From Tupaia tana (lineage: Eukaryota > Chordata > Mammalia > Scandentia > Tupaiidae): DNA of 64,000 nt. The stretch spans positions 10,537,662-10,601,661 of the forward strand of contig JAKSZU010000002.1 of NCBI GenBank assembly GCA_026018925.1, given 5' to 3'. The notes under the pieces are model-generated. The model was given only the letters and a program-made list of their open reading frames with translations, was not told where the DNA came from and ran no database searches. Below are positions 43,870 through 55,490 of this stretch, in pieces. The position numbers and the translations under genes are program-made. Position 1 is the stretch's first letter. Each line of letters starts with the position of its first letter.

Positions 43870-44115
43870 CCCAGAGCCAGTCCCAGAGCACAGTGGTTCA
43901 GTGCTGTCCATAGGGAGCCAGATCCTACATGGCTGACCACAGTTCAAATCCCAGCCCCAGCAGCTTGGAAAACACAGCAGTGTGTGTGCAAGCATGCCCG
44001 AGATCTGCAGGAAGAAGACGGAGGAGAGGGCTTCCGGTGTGACCAGGCCCCATTAGCGGGCACTGTCCCTCTCTTTCTAGTAAGCACATGTGCCCTCTGG
44101 CAATAAGAAGAGCAA
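43870..44115 (+). mobile_element. Older SINE-A copy, + strand
   Basis: Head 'cagagccagtcccagagcac', 'tacatggctgaccacagttc', 'aaatcccagccccagcag', 'cttggaaaacacagcagtgt', 'atgcccgagatctgcagg', end 'acatgtgccctctggcaata'. Older variant. Confidence 0.85.
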
Positions 44116-44194
44116 CATTAAGGCAAAAACATGCAATACGAATGGGACTGTGTCACAACTCTTTACAGAGCGAGGTCACCATGTGCTTGGGTAT

Positions 44195-44340
44195 TCCCAG
44201 CTCTGTGACTTTGGCCAGTTAGTTAATCTCTCTGTGCCTCAGTTTCAAATCAGATGAGAGGAGATAATTCAGACCCCGCAGGGCTGGAGTAAAGATTCAG
44301 TGAGATGTGCTACAGAAAGCACGCAGCGCCTAGTGCGGAC
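44195..44340 (+). mobile_element. MIR fragment
   Basis: 'agctctgtgactttggccag', 'ttaatctctctgtgcctcag', 'tttcaaatcagatgag', 'ggctggagtaaagattcagt', 'gagatgtgctacagaaagca' are the canonical MIR blocks in order. Confidence 0.9.
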
Positions 44341-45555
44341 GGCAGAAAGGATGCGGACCTCCTTACTGACCCGGTGACTACACTACAGGGCATAGGACTG
44401 CAGGTGACATCGGAGCAGGTCATGCAGGAGGTTTCTTCCCCTGTTTACCATCCCGGGGGGGGGGGGGGTCACAGTGGCCTCTGTACCAAACCCAGTGGAA
44501 TTCTCAGACCTGTACCTTCTCTTCAAAGCAAGATGCCAGCCAACCCGGCCTCTCTGCTCTTTGCGGTGACAGCCACATGGTTCTCTGATGGTCTCAGGAA
44601 GGCTCTCAGCACCCTCGTCCAGGCCCTGCACCACTGGCCACGGTCCTGGCTTAGCCGCTTCCTGACTCGCATGCTGGCCTCCAGTAACAGCCGGCACACT
44701 GGGACGAGTGCTCCAGCTCCCCAGGCCTAGCTTGGGGGCATTCTCTAACAAGAGGTCCCGATGGGGTGAGGGTCCCCTCTGTGCCCCAGAGTGCTCTGCA
44801 CAGACTCCCCACCCCTCGGAGTTAGAATGGTCCATTTAGGATTCCACCTTGGCTCCAGGGGGCACTGCCTGCACCCTGGCGTTAGGCAAACGGTGGCCAA
44901 ATACGAGTGTATGGTAGGGAACGCTAAGAGAAGATTCTGGAACCAGATGGGTCTCACCCCACTCAGATCAATCTTTGAGGTCCTGTAAGGGCGAAGGGAG
45001 ATGAGAGGATTAAAGGATGGGGACACCAGTGGACAAGCAACCCTCAGTGTCCCCAGTGCCGGTCATAGAACCCTGCCTGATGGGATTAGGAAGTGGGCCC
45101 TTCCCTGAAGGGGCAGGATGCTGGCCGCTGGAAAGGAGGAGAGGTCCTGGTGTAATTGAGAAGCTGGAGACAGGGAGGAGAGCCTAGGGAAACCAGCCGC
45201 TGGGTGGGTGCGAGCAGGCACGTGGGCAGCTAGGGAGCCCGGTGTGGGTCGGCAGATGGGGCAGGTCTGCAGTGAGCGTATAGGGCACTTTCCCCATTCT
45301 TTCTTTAGATGTAATCTCTTCTGCAGGGGGGAGGCTATCCAGGCCAGAGTTTAAGAGGGCCAGTATCCCCCAGGCAGGGGCGGGGTCTGCGTGAACAGAT
45401 CTGGTATGGGAGGAGACCTGTCAGGCCACCTCTGTCACAGCCTGTCACAGCCTGTCACAGCCGGCTTGGCCGTGACACAACTCCTCCTGCAGGTCTAGCA
45501 GAAGAACGGGATGCACTAGACATGCGGGGCCCGATGGCCACGTGCCTGGTTGGGT
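44341..45555. other. Unassigned sequence with a G-run and a short tandem repeat
   Basis: A run of about 13 Gs is at 44456-44468, and a three-fold repeat of 'cctgtcacag' lies at about 45437-45462. No exon recognised. Confidence 0.45.
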
Positions 45556-45559
45556 TCTC

Positions 45560-45790
45560 TGTTGTTACAGGGTACACGTGCCCACCAGAGAGACGAGAGA
45601 GCGGGAGAGCTGAGAAATCACACCCCAAATGGGGATGGCCATGCAGCAACTCCTCCATTCTCCTCTCGGGATCTTGGGCATGTGTGCACGCACGCCGGGC
45701 ATGATTCTCAAATCGCTGGTCCAGGACTCGAACCGCGAAGCTGGTCATGTGGGATCCAGCGCCTCACCCTCCACACCACCTGCCGGCCCC
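45560..45790 (-). mobile_element. SINE-A copy, minus strand
   Basis: Tail 'gttacagggtacacgtgccc', 'gagaaatcacaccccaaatg', 'ctctcgggatcttgggcatg', 'gggcatgattctcaaatcgc', B-box complement 'ggactcgaaccgcgaagc', head end 'acaccacctgccggcccc'. Confidence 0.92.
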
Positions 45791-45794
45791 ACAT

Positions 45795-46793
45795 GCCTGC
45801 TTTTAACTTGGTCTGTTATTATTTTTCAATTTCGAATTAAAGTGTTTATTAACTTAAATGAGCGCCCGGCCACTTTGGTTGGGACTCCCTTTGTAGGCTG
45901 GGGCTGTGCCCGGTCGTCCTGTGGAGGAGGTTTGCCTGGAATTTCCGAGAGCACGGCTCAGATGCAGGCCTCCTCCACAGGGACGGCTCTCAGGCCTCCA
46001 GGGGAAATTGGGCCATGTCTGGAGCATTTGGGGCTGTCACAGCTAGGGGCGGGGGACGTCTACAGGCATGTGGTGGGGAGTGGCCAGGGATGCGGCTCAA
46101 CATCTTACAGTGCACAGAATGGTCTTCCCCATAGCGAAGAACCACGTGGCCCAAAATGTCTGCAGTGAGGGGATTGAGAAACCTCGTTCCAAAGGAATGT
46201 CCCCCGGGAGGTGGCCGATTAGGCAATCCTGATCACCCGACTTTCGGTGCCCTCTCTCCTTCCTCCAGGCTACAACACCCACTCCGTGCCAGGAGCGCCG
46301 TCCTGTGCTAGAAACAGTGCAATCAAAAATTCCATGCCATCGGTGAGCACCCAGGCTGGGAACTGAGTACAAACGTCGAGAAATGACGGCCATATATGTA
46401 AGTCCGCATCGCTATGGTTTGCGGGCCCCATTCATGAGCTCAGATTTGGCGATAGTAAGAGGAAACTTACTACCTCCATGATGCGGAATGTGACCGGGAG
46501 GGGCCCCTGTGCTGCCTCTCGGTGAGTCACGAGGAGAGGAACTGAGACCAGAACGGAGTTGCATGGACCGAAAACAGAGAGAGACTCGTGCTCCTGCTGT
46601 CTCCTGGGACGTGAAGCCCAGAGTGTCCTTGGGACCCCACCAACAAGAAAACCCTCACCAGGATAGCCTTGGACCTCGCAGCTCTAAACTCTGAGCTGGG
46701 TAAACATCTACATTTATGAATCACCCAGCTTCACATATTTCCTGTTACTGGCCACAGAATGGGCTGGAATGTGCACCTGGAAAGACTGCCTGT
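45795..46793. other. Unassigned sequence
   Basis: No exon or repeat recognised. Confidence 0.4.
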
Positions 46794-46796
46794 TTG

Positions 46797-47040
46797 GGGC
46801 CGGCCAGTAGCATGGCGGCTGAGGTGGCTGGTGGCCACCTGCGTGGTTCAAGTCCCAGACTCTGTGGCTTGACAGACACATTAAGCACATGCATGTGTGT
46901 GCCCCATATTCCAAACCGAGAGGGAGATGGAGGAGAAGGGACTGCAGGCTCGCTTTCCTCCAAGGGGGTGGGGTGTTTTCTCTTTCTCTCTGTCTCCCTC
47001 TGGCCCGCACATGTCCCCTTTGGCAAAATTTGAAGAAAAA
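46797..47040 (+). mobile_element. Older SINE-A copy, + strand
   Basis: Head 'ggggccggccagtagcatgg', 'cctgcgtggttcaagtccca', 'gtggcttgacagacacatta', 'ccccatattccaaaccgag', 'tggggtgttttctctttctc', end 'gcacatgtcccctttggcaa'. Flanking 'agactgcctgttt' and 'agactgtttt' suggest a target duplication. Confidence 0.88.
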
Positions 47041-48035
47041 AGAGAGAGACTGTTTTATGACAGATGAATGGGGTGGAGGGAGTGTGTGAGGAAAACGGAG
47101 GACAGAGGGTCCCTAAGCAAGCTGTGTACACACCTGGGGAAGGACGCTGCACTGCGTGGCCCCGTCAGCCTACCCCGCCCCATCGCAGAAAGGAGAGGAA
47201 GGAGGAGGAACGACCCAGGGAGACTGGCAGCTGGGAGTCAGGAGCACGTTTTAGAGGACTCGTGGGTGGTGTGCTGACGGCTGCCGCACCCTGGAAGGAG
47301 GATGTGCTTGGTGTGGACGGGCAGTTCTTGAATGTTTCATCAGCCTCAGTTAACCTCTGCCCAGAATTGGTAGCTTACCGCAGTCCACAGAGACGGGACA
47401 CGGAGCAGATCTCACTCTGGGATCAGTCCACGTCTCCTGTTGTCATTTCAGGGTTTATCTAAGATAAGCTCTGGCGGTGCCTTTTCAGATACCAGTCTGC
47501 CTTTAATCTTGGTGATAGGCTTTCTTTTCTTTAGTTGGCTTTCAACAAACCTAACTCCATCCACACACAGCCCGGGAACTATGGAAAGCAGTCGCCGCAG
47601 GGAGACTTAAAAGCAGCTACTTGGCAAAATTCAATCCTTGGTTTGAAACATTGGTTTTGAGGACAGTCCATACTTAATAAATGTCCTGCATTGTCACTCA
47701 GAGATGTTCATCACAGGGACCTTCCTCCTCCTTACCATCTCACACCTGTGCCTACCCACAGCGTAAATGACGCTCTCACAAACTCAGAGGTGCTTGACTA
47801 TAAGCATACTCATTAGTTCTGTAGGCTCTAAAATACTGTCTCCTGCAGTATTTCTACAGCTCTTTGAAACGAGGGTGGAAGACAAGCAAAGGGAAGGCCT
47901 AGCTGGTAAAGGTTTCTTCATTATTTCACAACTATCCGCTGCACGTCTGCCACGTCCTAGGCTCGGGGGATAGACTGAGGGTACACCACAGTGAGAAAAA
48001 AGACATCGAGGTTCAGAGCCAGGATCTGGAAAGCA
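47041..48035. other. Unassigned sequence
   Basis: A weak L3/MIR-like block is at about 47915-47990. No exon recognised. Confidence 0.4.
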
Positions 48036-48039
48036 AATT

Positions 48040-48215
48040 TCTGGGTTCAGATCTCATGCTTCCTATTATGGCCCCACAGGAGTGGGTCACAATAATCTAG
48101 CTCATTTTTATTTTATCTATAAAACAGAAAGTGACGATGGTTTTACATGCTAGGTGTGTCCCGAGGATAAAAGGATTAGGCAGCATGGAGTCTGGGTGAT
48201 GTCCGGCACTCAGGA
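48040..48215 (+). mobile_element. MIR fragment
   Basis: 'ttctgggttcagatctcatg', 'tatctataaaacagaaagtg', 'gatggttttacatgctaggt' and 'gatgtccggcactcaggagg' follow the MIR order. Confidence 0.6.
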
Positions 48216-48850
48216 GGCCCCTACGAAAGGCGCACTGTTCCTCTCTGCACACACCCTGCATTTAGCCAGTCACCTAAAAGTCTCTGCTGACCTCTGCAGG
48301 TTTCCTGTCACCCCCAGACTGAAGTCACCCACAAAGATTTTAGTGTGCAGTTTCAGGGGCGTATGTAGAAATGACCACGAAAGAGATACTGAGTCTGACG
48401 GAAGCACAGTGGGGGGATCCGTGTCCACCAGAGTTATGGGGAGCAGTTTCAGGACAAACGGACAAACAGCTGATCTCATCTGAGATCAAAATAACAAAGG
48501 AAAAGGAGAACTTACTGAACATTGTCTCCTAAGGACAGCCAGGCAGAGGATGTGGTTTCCCAGATCAGCTTTGCCAGGCCGCCCGTATAATTTCCAGGCT
48601 GGGGGCAGACATTGAGTGAGGCCGTGTAGCTCTAGCAAGAGGAGCTTGGAGGCCCCAGGAAACACAAGGAGGAAGTACTGCAGCAAGGTCCCAACAAGGC
48701 TCGTTACGCTGGGCAAACAGGTTCTTCCTCAGTTTCCAGGGGAGCTGCCATTTCTAGAAAAGATCAGCTAAAAGCTGCAGGGTTGAAACCCACCTGCTTT
48801 TGTCAGAATAAGACATGAACATGCAATGACATGAAGGTACTCAGTAAGCC
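48216..48850. other. Unassigned sequence
   Basis: No exon or repeat recognised. Confidence 0.4.
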
Positions 48851-48867
48851 GATGGCCATATAATTTT

Positions 48868-49130
48868 TTTTTTTTTGGAGAGGTTTTTCGCTATAGGGCG
48901 CGTGCGCTCGCCAGACAGACAGAGAGATACATAGAGACAGAAAGCGAGAAATCACCCCCCAGGGGGGATGGTCACACCGCAATCCCTTCTCCTCCATTCT
49001 CCTCTTGGGATCTTGGGCACGCACGCACACGCGCCCAGCGTGAGTTTTAAGCCACCGGGTCCGGGACGCGAACCGCGGTCGACTACGTGGGAGTCCAGCG
49101 ACATAGCCATTACGCTAACTGCTGGTTCCC
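48868..49130 (-). mobile_element. Young SINE-A copy with 15-bp TSD
   Basis: Nearly all CpGs are intact: 'ggagaggtttttcgctatag', 'ggcgcgtgcgctcgccagac', 'agcgagaaatcaccccccag', 'gcacgcacgcacacgcgccc', 'gacgcgaaccgcggtcgact', 'acgctaactgctggttcc'. Target duplication tggccatataatttt at 48853-48867 and 49131-49145. With the 59641 copy, the best guide to the active consensus. Confidence 0.98.
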
Positions 49131-49180
49131 TGGCCATATAATTTTGACACAGGTAGGAGTTTTTCCTTTTAAAAATGCTG

Positions 49181-49330
49181 GGCTGGCCCATGGTGTGGTG
49201 GTTGGGGCGGCTGGATATCACATGGCTGAACACATGGTTCAAGTCCCAGATCTGGCAGCTTGAGAAACACATTGAATGCATGTGAATATGTGCCCAAAAG
49301 GGGAAGAGGTGGAGGAAAAAAAAACCTACA
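49181..49330 (+). mobile_element. Older SINE-A copy, 3'-truncated
   Basis: Head 'ggctggcccatggtgtggtg', 'ggttcaagtcccagatctgg', 'cagcttgagaaacacattga', 'atgtgcccaaaaggggaaga', then A-rich sequence; the CT-rich part and end are missing. Confidence 0.8.
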
Positions 49331-51140
49331 CATTGAGTCCATCTTGGAAGAAGTCTACAGGTCACTCACTGCAAGAGGGAACCTTGAGCGAGCATCTTAT
49401 TGAACTTGGTCTTTCCAAAAGAGACCTCACAGGCCTTCTATCACCCCGTGTCCTTAAGTCTGAAATCCCACTTGTTCCTATTTAATTAAAAATGTTTCTC
49501 AGCCTTATGTTCAAACAATGTAGAAGATACAAGAAAATTATAAAATGAATAGTCAGTGGCTAGCCACTCACTCACTCCCTGCCCAGCACAATCTCTGTAT
49601 CAAATTATTCAATGAAAAAAGCACCCAGGGTCATTTACTAATAAACACCTCAAAGTAGTACCTTCTGGGTTACGGGCTGTTTCCACATCAGTCTCTGCGA
49701 GTTCCTGAGCTTGCTCAGGGAAGACAGTTCCCTGTTTACTGCTGTACCCACACACAGTGCCTGAGAACGGTACGTAACACGATCTGCTGAATGGATGGAC
49801 GGATGGACGGACGGACGGATGGTGACCGAGACAGGACGTAGGGTCAAAGGAAGAAGTGGAACAGTCCAGACTAAAGAAACAGAATGAAGATAAAAACGAC
49901 AGGGAAGAATCTCCGTGGACGCCAGAGTGAACTTCGCAAAAGAAAACAGGTGAGACTGTTCAGTCCATGAAAACGCTCAACAAAAATGGCTCCTATTTTC
50001 AGATATTTCCTCTTATTCAGTTATTAGGAGAAAATCAGCCAGTCCCAGGGTCTCCCCAGAAAACCCTTCCTATGTCCGCGAACTATTTAAACGGCATTTC
50101 GTTCCTCTCGCTGTGTCCGTAGCACCTGACACATAATAGACACGTGATCAATGTTTGTTCAGAGGACAAGTTTGTGCGTTCAGGTTCCCTTTCTGCCTGG
50201 CAGTGAGGACGGATCCTCCCTAGCCCACAGTGAAGCCAAACTGTCGCGTTCTAACATTTGCTTTCCAGACTGGTCCTGTGTTAGATCGCTAAGTCAGAGA
50301 TGCCAGGCTTTGGGTAATATTAGATGGTTATTAAGCCACGCTCGAGTGCATGTATTTTCCCAAATATGTAGGTGTCAAACGCCATTGAGAAATGGAAAGG
50401 CAGCTTCTCCTACCCATCAGACCAACTTTCCAGGACATAGCGAACTGCACAAAATGGATGACATTTACCAAACACTTGCCCGAGGACCCCACAACGGAAA
50501 GCACGGCAACGAGAGGGACAGTTGGGGTGGCCCTCGGTGAGCCGGGGCCTCCCTCTTCCCGATTTCTGGCCCTGCCCCTTCTCGTTCACGGCCTGCCTCC
50601 TCTCCTTTCACACTTCCGGGCCTCATCATCTTCTTTCCCAGGCTCTGGGAATCTGCGCATCCTGCTTCCTCATCCCCGTCTTCCCTCGCTCTCCCCTCCC
50701 TCCTCCCAGACAGGCGCTCTTCTACACATCTTGCCTCCCACTGGGTGGATTTTCAGCTTCAGAGCACGAACTGCAACTCCCTCTCCTCCAACGTCATAGC
50801 ACCCAGGTCAGCGCCTGGCAGTGAATCTCAATGCCTGCTGACTGGCTCAAAGTCTAGAAGTTACTTGCTGCACCACGATCCAGTCCCACCTTTGGGCTTT
50901 CTCTTGTGAAATGTCTGGCTCTGGAAACTCAAGAGTGCCCACAGATTGTCACCTGCACACTGCCCACGTGCCACATGCTGTGGAAGGTCTTGTGGCAAAC
51001 ATATCCTTGAGGCTCACTTAGGTTGGACAAACAGTGACTTAGTATGACCGCTTTCCAGAACTCTTTGCAAACATCAAAACATATAGTCCAGGGAGCCAGA
51101 TGGTGCCGTAAAGGTGAAAGGAACATTGAGGCTGACCTGC
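49331..51140. other. Mostly unassigned; short GGAC/GGAT repeat and possible L2 and MIR remnants
   Basis: A (GGAT/GGAC)n tract is at 49789-49823. A MIR-like end 'agcacctgacacataataga' lies at about 50120-50142, and a pyrimidine-rich stretch ending 'gtcagcgcctggcagtgaat' (50560-50850) may be L2-derived. No exon recognised. Confidence 0.4.
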
Positions 51141-51151
51141 ATAAAAAGGGT

Positions 51152-51440
51152 CTAGGTGGGGCCCAGCAGTTAGCGGAATGGCTATGTGACTGGACTCCCA
51201 TGTAGTTGACCGCAGTTCAAATCCCGGACCCGGTGGCTTAAACTCACGCCAGGCGTGTGTGCGTGTGTGCCCAAGATCCCGAGAGGAGAATGGAGGAGAA
51301 GGGATTGCAGCGTGGTCATCCCCCCTGGGGGGTGGTTTCTCGCTTTCTGTCTCTCTGTCTCTCTCTGTCTTTCTGGGAAGCACACGTGCCCTATATCAAA
51401 AACCTCTCTCATGAAAAAAAAAAAGAAAGAAAGAAAGAAA
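51152..51440 (+). mobile_element. SINE-A copy, + strand
   Basis: Head 'gggcccagcagttagcggaa', 'tggctatgtgactggactcc', B box 'agttcaaatcccgg', 'acccggtggcttaaactcac', intact body to 'cacgtgccctatatcaaaaa', A tail expanded to (GAAA)n. Flanking 'aagggtct' at both ends is a probable target duplication. Confidence 0.95.
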
Positions 51441-51456
51441 GAAGGGTCTGGGTGTG

Positions 51457-51640
51457 TGACCAGAGACCTCCCTGAGGACACCAGCACACATGTACTCAAG
51501 AACAGGGGCTGCTGGGGTGGGTGGCCATGCCGGGACCTTACTGGGGTGTGCGCTCTCTCTCTCTCTCTCCATCTGTCTTGTTCATGAAGTATTTTTTGTT
51601 TTGTTTTTTAACATTTATAAAAAAAAAAAGAGAGAGAGAG
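51457..51640 (+). mobile_element. Possible SINE-C 3' part
   Basis: 'gacctccctgaggacaccag', 'gtactcaagaacaggggctg', 'gggaccttactggggtgtgc', a CT run, and 'gttcatgaagtattttttgt' parallel the second half of the 31617 SINE-C. The head is missing and the match is loose. Confidence 0.5.
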
Positions 51641-51644
51641 AGAG

Positions 51645-52375
51645 AGAGAAAGAGAGAAGCCTACAACCCAACCATTTCTGTGCGTGTGCACGGACACGTG
51701 CTTTTCCGAGTGACCGCCGCACTCTTCTCCACGCTTCTGCTTCTCTCCAGCCACGCGGCTCCTTCGTGCCGTGCTGCGGAACCCCACTCGCAGGTAACCC
51801 TTCTATTTCTAGGTGAAATATTTAAGACCTCTTGCACCACAGGAAGGTTAGAAGACACAGATAACAGCTTGTTTAGATAAGGATCTTGGCAAACAGAAAC
51901 TCATTAAAACGCTCTTCCTCTTCCCGCATGGCGGGTTTCTCTGAAGTTTCTAAGTCATGTTTTTGGCTTCAAAAGCAGGAAGGTACCATGAGGCCGGCGA
52001 AGTGACTTTCACAAATCTTTATCCAGAATTACAGATAAGTTTAAGAATGAGGATGAGATTACTATGGATCTCGTTCATAATAGCTGCCTGGAGGCCTGGG
52101 ATGCCCACCTGTTACCGAACACACTCGGGGACACTGGAGAAAAGCCTGTTTCCCTGGGAGCGGCACAGACCCGCAGGACCACGCCTTTCTCAGAGATGTG
52201 TCATTTGAATCTAAATACATTCAACCTCGCTTATTTCCAGGTAGATAATTTTCTCTCCTTTCCTATGTTTATTTTTCTGAAAATTATTTTTCTACTCACA
52301 GAGAACATCAAGAAGATTTCGTAGTTTTAACTTAGGGTTCTTGATTCACTCCTGTCCTCCCTGCCCAGACCCCAC
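51645..52375. other. Unassigned sequence
   Basis: A (GA)n tract is at about 51629-51655 on the boundary. No exon recognised. Confidence 0.4.
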
Positions 52376-52379
52376 TTCC

Positions 52380-53690
52380 CTACACATACACACTACCACA
52401 CATACGCACATGTACCACACACCTTGCACATGCATACACACATACCACACATGCATACACGTACCACACACACAATACACACATGTACCACACACACCAC
52501 ACATACGCACGTGTACCACACACCTCACACATGCATACACACATACCACACACCACACATGCATACAGTACCACACACACTACACACATGTACCACACAC
52601 TGCACATACATACCACACACCACACATACACACATGTACCACACACCTTGCACACACATACACACATACCACACACCACACATGCATACAGTACCACACA
52701 CACAATACACACATGTACCACACATTGCACATACATATCACACCCCACACATACACACATGTACCACACACCACACATACACATATGTACCACACACACT
52801 GCACATACATACATGTACCACACACCGCACATACAAACAGGTACCACATACACCTCACATGCATAAACACATACCACACACACTTACATGTACTACACAC
52901 ACCACACATACACACATTTACCACACACTGCACATACACACATACCATACACAGTTCACATACATACACACATACCACACACACCATACATACACATATG
53001 TACCACACACACCACACACACCACACATACATCCATACCACAAACACCACACATACATGTACCACACCGCACACACACACCACACATGCATACACACGTA
53101 CCACACACACTACACATACATCTGCATGTCATACACACCTCACATGCATACACATGCACCACACACCACACATACATACACACACCTCACATGTATATAA
53201 ACGTACCACACCACACATACATAACATTTACCACATACACCTCACATACATACATATACCATACACACCTCATGTACATACACATGTATCACACACCACA
53301 CATGCATACACACACTACACACACCTCACATACATACATATATATCATACACACCACACAGAAACATACTACACACACCTCACATGCATACACATGTAAC
53401 ACACCTCACATACATACACATATCATGTACACATCACATGCATACACATGCATGCACACATCACACATGCCTTACGCACATACCACACCACACATACACA
53501 CATACCAGACACCTCGCGCACATATGCATACCACACATGCATACACATACCACACACACCTCACATGCACACACACTTCACATACATATATACACCTCAC
53601 ATATGCATACCACATACACCTCAAATACATATACATACCACACATGCCTCACACACATAGACATACAACATAACCACATGTACACACACA
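52380..53690 (+). repeat. 1.3-kb CA-rich satellite-like array
   Basis: Almost entirely composed of short words cacaca, catac, catgtacca, and ccacacacc in units of roughly 8-30 bp (for example 'cacatgtaccacacacc' and 'acatgcatacac'). It is virtually G-poor on the + strand and has no TAA/TAG/TGA over long distances, which yields spurious open frames. It is expected to lie in AGPAT4 intron 1, about 1.6 kb downstream of the proposed exon 1. Confidence 0.95.
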
Positions 53691-53694
53691 GTCT

Positions 53695-53990
53695 CTCTCC
53701 TCACTCAGTCACAGATGACTCAGCCCCTCCGCTGTGGGCACAGGGAAGGCCACCCCACCTTGGTGGATGAGCGCTGGGCAGCCCTGCAAAAACAGCGCAC
53801 TCAGGAGCCAGCACTCCGGGTGGCAGCCACCTGCTCTGCGGTCCGCCCGGCCCAGGTGGTGGCCAGGTGCGCACCAGAACCAGGCCTGGCTCCCTGCACC
53901 GCTCCCAGACCTGCCGCTCCGCTGGGCAGTGCGGCCATTGGGGTCAGTGCCAAGCTCTCACCAGACCTGGGCCCCCCTCACCTGTCGCCT
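53695..53990. other. Unique spacer between two tandem arrays
   Basis: About 300 bp of GC-rich, non-repetitive sequence beginning with an AP-1-like 'gatgactcagc' at about 53714. No exon recognised. Confidence 0.45.
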
Positions 53991-53994
53991 GCAC

Positions 53995-54611
53995 ACCCCT
54001 CACATACGCACACACGTGGCTAACCCCAGCCCCCCCACATACGCACACACACACCTGGCTGACCTCAGTCCCCCCACATACACACACACACCTGGCTGAC
54101 CTCAGTCCCCCCACATACACACACACACCTGGCTGACCTCAGTCCCCCACATATGCGCACACACACCTGGCTGACCTCAGTCCCCCACATACGTGCACAC
54201 ACACCTGGCGGACCTCAGTCCCCCACATAAGCACACATGCCTGGCTGACTCCAGTCCCCCACATACGCATACACCTGGCTGATCCCAGTCCCCCACATGT
54301 GCTCACACCTGGCTGACCTGTCCCCCACATACGCGCACACACATACCTGGCTAACCCCAGCCCCCCCACATACGCACACACACCTGGCTGACCCCAGTCC
54401 CCCACATAAGCACACACCTGGTTGACCCTAGTCCCCCACATGCGCTCACACCTGGCTGACCTCAGCCCCCCCACATACACGCACACACACCTGGCTGACC
54501 CCAGTCCCCCACATAAGCACACACCTGGTTGACCCTAGTCCCCCACATGCGCTCACACCTGGCTGACCTCAGCCCCCCCACATACACGCACACACACCTG
54601 GCTGACCCCAG
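53995..54611 (+). repeat. ~36-bp minisatellite with higher-order repeat
   Basis: About 16-17 units of the type 'ctggctgacctcagtccccc' plus 'acatacgcacacacac'. Near the right end a 107-bp multimer of three units is duplicated almost exactly: the block starting 'ccagtcccccacataag' recurs at 54394 and 54501. It lies 0.7 kb inside proposed AGPAT4 intron 1. Confidence 0.95.
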
Positions 54612-54963
54612 CCTCGCATCCTCTCCGGGTACCTGCTCCGTTTCCTCCAAGCCAGACACCTTGGCCTTACATGAACATCACAGTACCTGGTTCTGGGATT
54701 TTTTTAATTCCTAGATATGATGGAGACGCTGGCAGGCTGACAATTAAGCGAATAAAGAGGTAATTACAGAGGCCCGTTTCCTGGACAACCGCCCTCCCCC
54801 AGCCCTCCTCCGACAGGGAAAAACCACCCCGCGGCGCGGAGGGGGAGCCGGAGGGCCACGCGGGCTCTGCGCAGGCCGGGCCGGCCACCGCCGGGGAGCC
54901 CAGCCGAGGGACGCCAGGCAGGAGGGTCGGGGTCTCGGGCTGCGTTCCGGCGGGCTGCTCGAG

Positions 54964-54977
54964 GTTGCCATAGAAAC
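54964..54977 (+). promoter_or_regulatory. X-box (RFX) motif
   Basis: gttgccatagaaac is one base away from the palindromic RFX consensus gttgccatggaaac. It lies in the CpG island, about 300 bp downstream of the proposed exon 1 donor in gene orientation. Confidence 0.6.
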
Positions 54978-55282
54978 AGCGGAGACGGAAGGACGTGTTG
55001 CATGACACAAAAGCGCGCGATGGGGCAGGAACGTCCTCCCGCTCGTCCACCGCCGAGACCATGCCTCAGCCCCGGGGAGGGGGCGGGGAGCCCGGCACGG
55101 CCGCCCGAGCCCCAGCCCCGAGGGCGCCCGCCGCGGGCACAGAGCCCGGGGCCTCCCGTGCCGCCCGCCGCGTCCCCGCGCCCTCCGGGCCGAGCTGCCC
55201 TCGCCGCGGTCCCGGGAAGCCGGGAAGGCACGCGTCAGCCACTCCCAGGGCCCGGAGCCCGCGGGCCGCACCGCAGACCTAC

Positions 55283-55490
55283 CTGCTCCGGGCAGCCCCG
55301 GGCACATGGGCTCCGAGATCCGGAACGGAAGGGGCCGCGGGGCTCCGAGCTGCACGAGTTCTGGGAGCTCGAAGCTAGGCGACGCTGGGAAGAAAAGGGC
55401 AGACTCCACCCATGGGGTGGACCCTTCGGGAAGGAAAAAAAGTGGTCCTCAGCTGACGTCTCTCCCTCCCACCATGTCACTTCCTTTTAG
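55283..55490 (-). other. AGPAT4: Proposed AGPAT4 non-coding exon 1
   Basis: On the minus strand the sequence ends 'cccggagcag' followed by the donor gtaggt (55282-55277). Joining it to exon 2 at 21652 creates a 5' UTR leading to the ATG at 21562. The exon's 5' limit is unknown; 55490 is only the position of an ETS-like site. It includes an upstream ATG at 55307 and, if transcription starts far enough upstream, another at 55413 that opens a 12-codon frame ending at 55375. Confidence 0.55.

Noticed and set aside
52341..53673. Open frames of up to 352 codons rich in His/Thr (and Cys/Val on the other strand) across the CA array
   Set aside because: They follow from the CA/TG composition, which rarely produces stop codons; several frames on both strands are open at once and no motif or splice signal supports a protein.
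54744..55490. Long open frames on both strands in the CpG island (up to 221 codons)
   Set aside because: High GC removes stops in every frame. The minus-strand frame begins at a GTG rather than ATG, and the peptides are low-complexity Pro/Arg/Gly. Only the 55307 ATG was kept, as a uORF candidate.
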